From NCBI GenBank assembly GCA_025454755.1, contig JALONV010000014.1, forward strand, positions 1-37,089: DNA of 37,089 bases. Reading direction: 5' to 3'. Origin of the DNA: Bacteroidales bacterium. Its GTDB lineage: Bacteria; Bacteroidota; Bacteroidia; Bacteroidales; VadinHA17. Both the position numbers and the translations under genes were made by a program. The notes under the pieces were generated by a model that saw nothing but the letters and a program-made list of their open reading frames with translations, searched no databases and was not told where the DNA came from. Below are positions 34,208-37,089 of the stretch, one piece after another (position 1 is the stretch's first letter; the number at the start of each line of letters is the position of its first letter).

Positions 34208-35558
34208 ATTTGACCATACAACTTGCGCAGCGTGAAAGTTCACCTTTAAGTCTCTGCATAACGAGATTATCCATTCTCTCCTGGAGTGCTTCAACCTTGA
34301 TGTTCTGTATAACCTCATGCGCAAATCCGAACATAAGCATTAATCTCGCCTGTCTCCTGTCAATGCCTCTTGACCTGAGATAAAAAAGGGCATTATCATC
34401 AAGCTGTCCGACAGTTGCGCCATGACTGCATTTTACATCATCGGCATAGATCTCGAGTTGCGGCTTGGTGTCCATTTTGGCATCATCGGTCAGAAGGATG
34501 TTATTGTTCTTCTGGTATGCCATTGTTCCCTGTGCATCCTTATGAACATAAATCCTTCCGTTAAATGCACCTGTTGCCATATCATCAAGCACCCCCTTGA
34601 AGAGCTGGTTGCTTGTGCAGTTTGGAAAAGCATGATCGACATTTACATAATTATCTATATGCTGAAACTTGTCGGCCAGGTAAAGTCCGTATGAATGGCA
34701 CTGAGCTCCTTCCCCTCCGAGGTAATGATGTGTACTGTTCCGTACAAGTCCGCCATGCAGGGTAATATTATTCGAAGAAGCATTGCTGTTTCGTTCCTGG
34801 TGAATGAAAGTATGCGTGATCTTGGCTGCATTGTTGTGTTCGTTCTGAACACGGATAATGTCGAAATGAGCGTTCTCGCCAACAAATATCTCAGTCACCA
34901 CATTGGTAAGAAATTTCTGCGGCGAAAGCGTATGATCGCAGATTATAAGCGTGATATCAGAATTTTTTTCTGCAATGATGAGGTTGCGGTGCTGATTGAA
35001 GATATCCTCATCCGACTGCACAAGGTTTACGATCTGAATTGGTTTTTTAAGGACGACTCCTTCGGGTACCCATATAAAAACACCATCTGAAGCCATTGCT
35101 GTGTTAAGATGTACAAGCCCGTCGGAATTTCCGTTTACATACCTGCCATAATGTTTTTCTATTTTATCGCTGAATTTCTTCGATGCTTCAGTCATGCTCC
35201 CAATCCAGATCCCTCCCGGGAGTTCCCGGAGCTTGTCATTGATTGTAGGATAAAATCCATTCAGCAGAACCACACCGTGAGCATCAAGATCAGTCACATC
35301 GCATCTGAATTCTTCAGCCTTCACAAAATCGGGTCCTGTGGGCATGAAGTAACTCTTGAAATCGTGATTAAAGAACGTATCGAGATTAGTGTACCTGTAA
35401 GATTCATTCCTGCGTGTAGGGATCCCAAGCTCTCTGAATTTTTCAATTGCAGCTTCACGAAAAGAATTTATGTATGGAGAAGAATTCTCCGATATTCTTT
35501 TTATGTTTTCCTTATAGAAATTAAGGTAACGCTCCGATCTTTCTGCCTGGTTGTTCAT
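34200..35558 (-). CDS. sufD: Fe-S cluster scaffold protein SufD
   Basis: SufD forms the SufBC2D scaffold with SufB and SufC. From the ATG at 35558, which overlaps the sufC stop by 4 bp (ATGA), the protein starts MNNQAERSERYLNFY and runs about 452 residues. It contains IPTRRNESYRYTN, GVFIWVPEGVVLKKPIQI, FNGRIYVHKDAQGTMAYQKN and the C-terminal block KCSHGATVGQLD, where the His is a proposed cluster or structural ligand. A further in-frame ATG at 35585 would add nine residues overlapping sufC. Confidence 0.96.
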   Translation of the reverse strand: MNNQAERSERYLNFYKENIKRISENSSPYINSFREAAIEKFRELGIPTRRNESYRYTNLDTFFNHDFKSYFMPTGPDFVKAEEFRCDVTDLDAHGVVLLNGFYPTINDKLRELPGGIWIGSMTEASKKFSDKIEKHYGRYVNGNSDGLVHLNTAMASDGVFIWVPEGVVLKKPIQIVNLVQSDEDIFNQHRNLIIAEKNSDITLIICDHTLSPQKFLTNVVTEIFVGENAHFDIIRVQNEHNNAAKITHTFIHQERNSNASSNNITLHGGLVRNSTHHYLGGEGAQCHSYGLYLADKFQHIDNYVNVDHAFPNCTSNQLFKGVLDDMATGAFNGRIYVHKDAQGTMAYQKNNNILLTDDAKMDTKPQLEIYADDVKCSHGATVGQLDDNALFYLRSRGIDRRQARLMLMFGFAHEVIQNIKVEALQERMDNLVMQRLKGELSRCASCMVKCG

Positions 35559-36310
35559 GACATATCCACTTCTCTTCTGATCCATTCGTATCCTTTTTCT
35601 TCAAGCTCAAGAGCCAGCTCTTTACCGGCAGTTTTTACAATTCGTCCGTCGTAAAGCACATGGACTACATCGGGGACGATATAATCAAGGAGTCTCTGGT
35701 AATGAGTAATGACAATTGTAGAGTTGTCAGGCCTCTTAAGCTTATTGACACCGTTGGCAACAATTTTGAGTGCATCTATGTCGAGGCCCGAGTCCGTTTC
35801 ATCAAGTATTGCAAGCTTCGGTTCCAGCATTGCCATCTGGAAGATCTCATTCTTCTTTTTTTCGCCTCCGCTGAATCCTTCATTCACTGATCTGTTTGCA
35901 AGCTTGGAGTCGATCTCAACAAGTTCCTTTTTCTCCCGCATGAGCTTGAGGAAATCGGAAGCCGAAAGTGGTTCCAGTCCCTTGTGTTTACGATGTTCAT
36001 TTACGGCTGTCTTCATGAAGTTAACCATGCTGACTCCCGGAATTTCTATCGGGTACTGGAATCCAAGAAATATACCTTCCCTCGAACGGTCTTCTGGAGA
36101 CATCTCCAGGAGGTCTTTACCCAAATAGGTCACAGTTCCTTCGGTGACTTCGGCAAACTCCCTTCCGGCAAGAACTGCGGCAAGTGTACTTTTGCCAGAA
36201 CCGTTGGGTCCCATAATGGCATGCACCTCCCCGGCTTTTACCTCGAGGCTGATCCCTTTCAGAATATTCTTCCCGTCAATTGCAGTTTTTAAATTGTTGA
36301 TTACTAACAT
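35555..36310 (-). CDS. sufC: Fe-S cluster assembly ATPase SufC
   Basis: SufC is the ABC-type ATPase of the SufBCD complex. The 251-residue protein has Walker A GPNGSGKST, the Q-loop, the ABC signature SGGEKKKNEIFQM, Walker B LAILDETDSGLD and the switch His in ITHYQRLL. The length is normal. It lies 50 bp after sufB, across a spacer containing an 8-bp tandem repeat, and overlaps sufD by 4 bp. Confidence 0.98.
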   Translation of the reverse strand: MLVINNLKTAIDGKNILKGISLEVKAGEVHAIMGPNGSGKSTLAAVLAGREFAEVTEGTVTYLGKDLLEMSPEDRSREGIFLGFQYPIEIPGVSMVNFMKTAVNEHRKHKGLEPLSASDFLKLMREKKELVEIDSKLANRSVNEGFSGGEKKKNEIFQMAMLEPKLAILDETDSGLDIDALKIVANGVNKLKRPDNSTIVITHYQRLLDYIVPDVVHVLYDGRIVKTAGKELALELEEKGYEWIRREVDMS

Positions 36311-36324
36311 ATTTATTCTATTTT

Positions 36325-36351
36325 ATCGTGCAATCGTGCAATCATGCAATC
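36325..36351 (+). repeat. Octanucleotide tandem repeat in the sufB-sufC spacer
   Basis: ATCGTGCA, ATCGTGCA and ATCATGCA are three 8-bp units followed by a partial ATC. They occupy most of the 50-bp spacer between sufB and sufC, with CTTTTATCTT beyond, similar to the heptamer array near sufE. Confidence 0.8.
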
Positions 36352-36360
36352 TTTTATCTT

Positions 36361-37089
36361 CTACCCAACGCTTCCTTCCAGGCTTATCTGGAGCAGTTTC
36401 TGCGCTTCAACGGCAAATTCCATAGGGAGCTTGTTTATCACCTCGCGTGCATATCCGTTTACTATCAGGGCTATTGCATCTTCGGTTGAGATGCCTCTCT
36501 GATTACAATAGAATATCTGGTCTTCTCCAATCTTCGAGGTGGTTGCCTCATGCTCGACGATTGCAGTCTGGTTATCAACTTCAATATAGGGGAATGTATG
36601 TGCCCCGCATTTTGATCCAAGCAAAAGTGAATCGCACTGTGAAAAATTCCTTGCACCTGAAGCATTCTTCAGAACTTTTACAAGACCGCGGTAGCTATTC
36701 TGTCCTTGTCCTGCAGAAATACCTTTTGAGACTATTGTGCTTTTGGTGTTTTTTCCTATATGGATCATTTTGGTCCCGGTGTCTGCCTGCTGATGGTGGT
36801 TTGTAACTGCAACCGAATAAAACTCGCCCGTCGAATTGTCACCCTTCAAAATACATGAAGGATATTTCCAGGTAATTGCCGAGCCTGTTTCGATCTGTGT
36901 CCAGGAGATCTTTGAATTTTCACCCCTGCATAATCCTCTCTTTGTTACAAAATTGAAGATACCGCCTTTCCCATCCTTATCTCCGGGGTACCAGTTCTGA
37001 ACAGTGGAATATTTTACCTCAGCATTGTTTTCTGCAATTATTTCCACGATGGCAGCATGAAGCTGGTTCTCATCTCTCATAGGCGCCGT
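36361..37089 (-). CDS. sufB: Fe-S cluster scaffold protein SufB, 3' part, runs off the right edge
   Basis: The frame is open to the window edge; the ATG at 37080 is internal, since TAP before [10 protein letters not shown] fits the middle of SufB. The visible part, about 242 residues, has [71 protein letters not shown] and the C-terminal [23 protein letters not shown], which contains the catalytic Glu and Cys region of SufB (each block quoted in part). SufB builds the nascent cluster with SufC and SufD. It is the first visible gene of the SUF run. Confidence 0.97.
   Translation of the reverse strand, partial: TAPMRDENQLHAAIVEIIAENNAEVKYSTVQNWYPGDKDGKGGIFNFVTKRGLCRGENSKISWTQIETGSAITWKYPSCILKGDNSTGEFYSVAVTNHHQQADTGTKMIHIGKNTKSTIVSKGISAGQGQNSYRGLVKVLKNASGARNFSQCDSLLLGSKCGAHTFPYIEVDNQTAIVEHEATTSKIGEDQIFYCNQRGISTEDAIALIVNGYAREVINKLPMEFAVEAQKLLQISLEGSVG

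Noticed and set aside
32972-34324. SufS start at the ATG 34324
   Set aside because: It adds about 39 residues of non-SufS sequence entirely within sufD; GTG starts at 34207 or 34189 fit the family N terminus.

Overview
The window looks like a chromosomal segment of a Bacteroidota bacterium, probably of the Bacteroidales/Marinilabiliales type. The evidence is a T9SS type A C-terminal sorting domain, a TonB-dependent receptor with an N-terminal carboxypeptidase-like regulatory domain, a GSCFA-family protein, a divergent IPExxxVDY-type protein after rnc, an RprX/RprY-like two-component pair, and promoters of the TTTG / TAnnTTTG class. The gene content is mostly housekeeping. No phage, integrase, insertion sequence or CRISPR array was seen.

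Layout. 1-2.5 kb (minus): a Cache/PAS sensor joined, across an apparent frameshift, to a DUF294 (GlnD-like) nucleotidyltransferase that runs off the left edge, preceded by a metallophosphoesterase. 2.7 kb: tRNA-Arg(CCG) with a terminator. 2.86-3.47 kb: a 23S-IVS-type four-helix-bundle gene between opposed heptanucleotide repeat arrays; the right one is 21 unbroken 7-bp units ending 33 bp before leuS. 3.5-11.4 kb: leuS and an M23 lipoprotein; purN convergent to them; then acpP-fabF-rnc-IPExxxVDY-membrane protein. 11.8-14.0 kb: RprX/RprY-like kinase and regulator. 14.2-18.6 kb (minus): lepA, groL-groS and secG. 18.6-21.2 kb (minus): sigma-54 activator, lptE and a TPR protein, leading into secG. 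21.3-23.6 kb (plus): kdsB, a mini T9SS cargo protein, and a CarH/LitR-like MerR regulator. 23.6-28 kb (minus): TonB receptor, GSCFA protein, alpha/beta hydrolase. 28.1-31 kb: an ECF sigma factor (plus) and an opposing ECF sigma / anti-sigma-like / lipoprotein operon. 31.2-37.1 kb (minus): sufB-sufC-sufD-sufS-sufE-sufT-queG, with sufB cut by the right edge.

How the genes work together. Several units serve the envelope: kdsB and lptE in LPS, secG in export, the M23 lipoprotein in the cell wall, and the ECF module. acpP and fabF make fatty acids. The SUF genes build Fe-S clusters, and QueG, at the end of that run, needs two [4Fe-4S] clusters. groESL and lepA serve protein folding and translation.

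The most unusual signal is not a classical gene system. It is a recurrent short-tandem-repeat theme, mostly with a 7-bp period, in or next to intergenic regions. One array brackets a four-helix-bundle gene in an IVS-like inverted arrangement, and another supplies the stop codon and last residues of SufE. Two paired-hairpin REP-like elements and one long inverted repeat with a nested 18-bp palindrome add to this picture.
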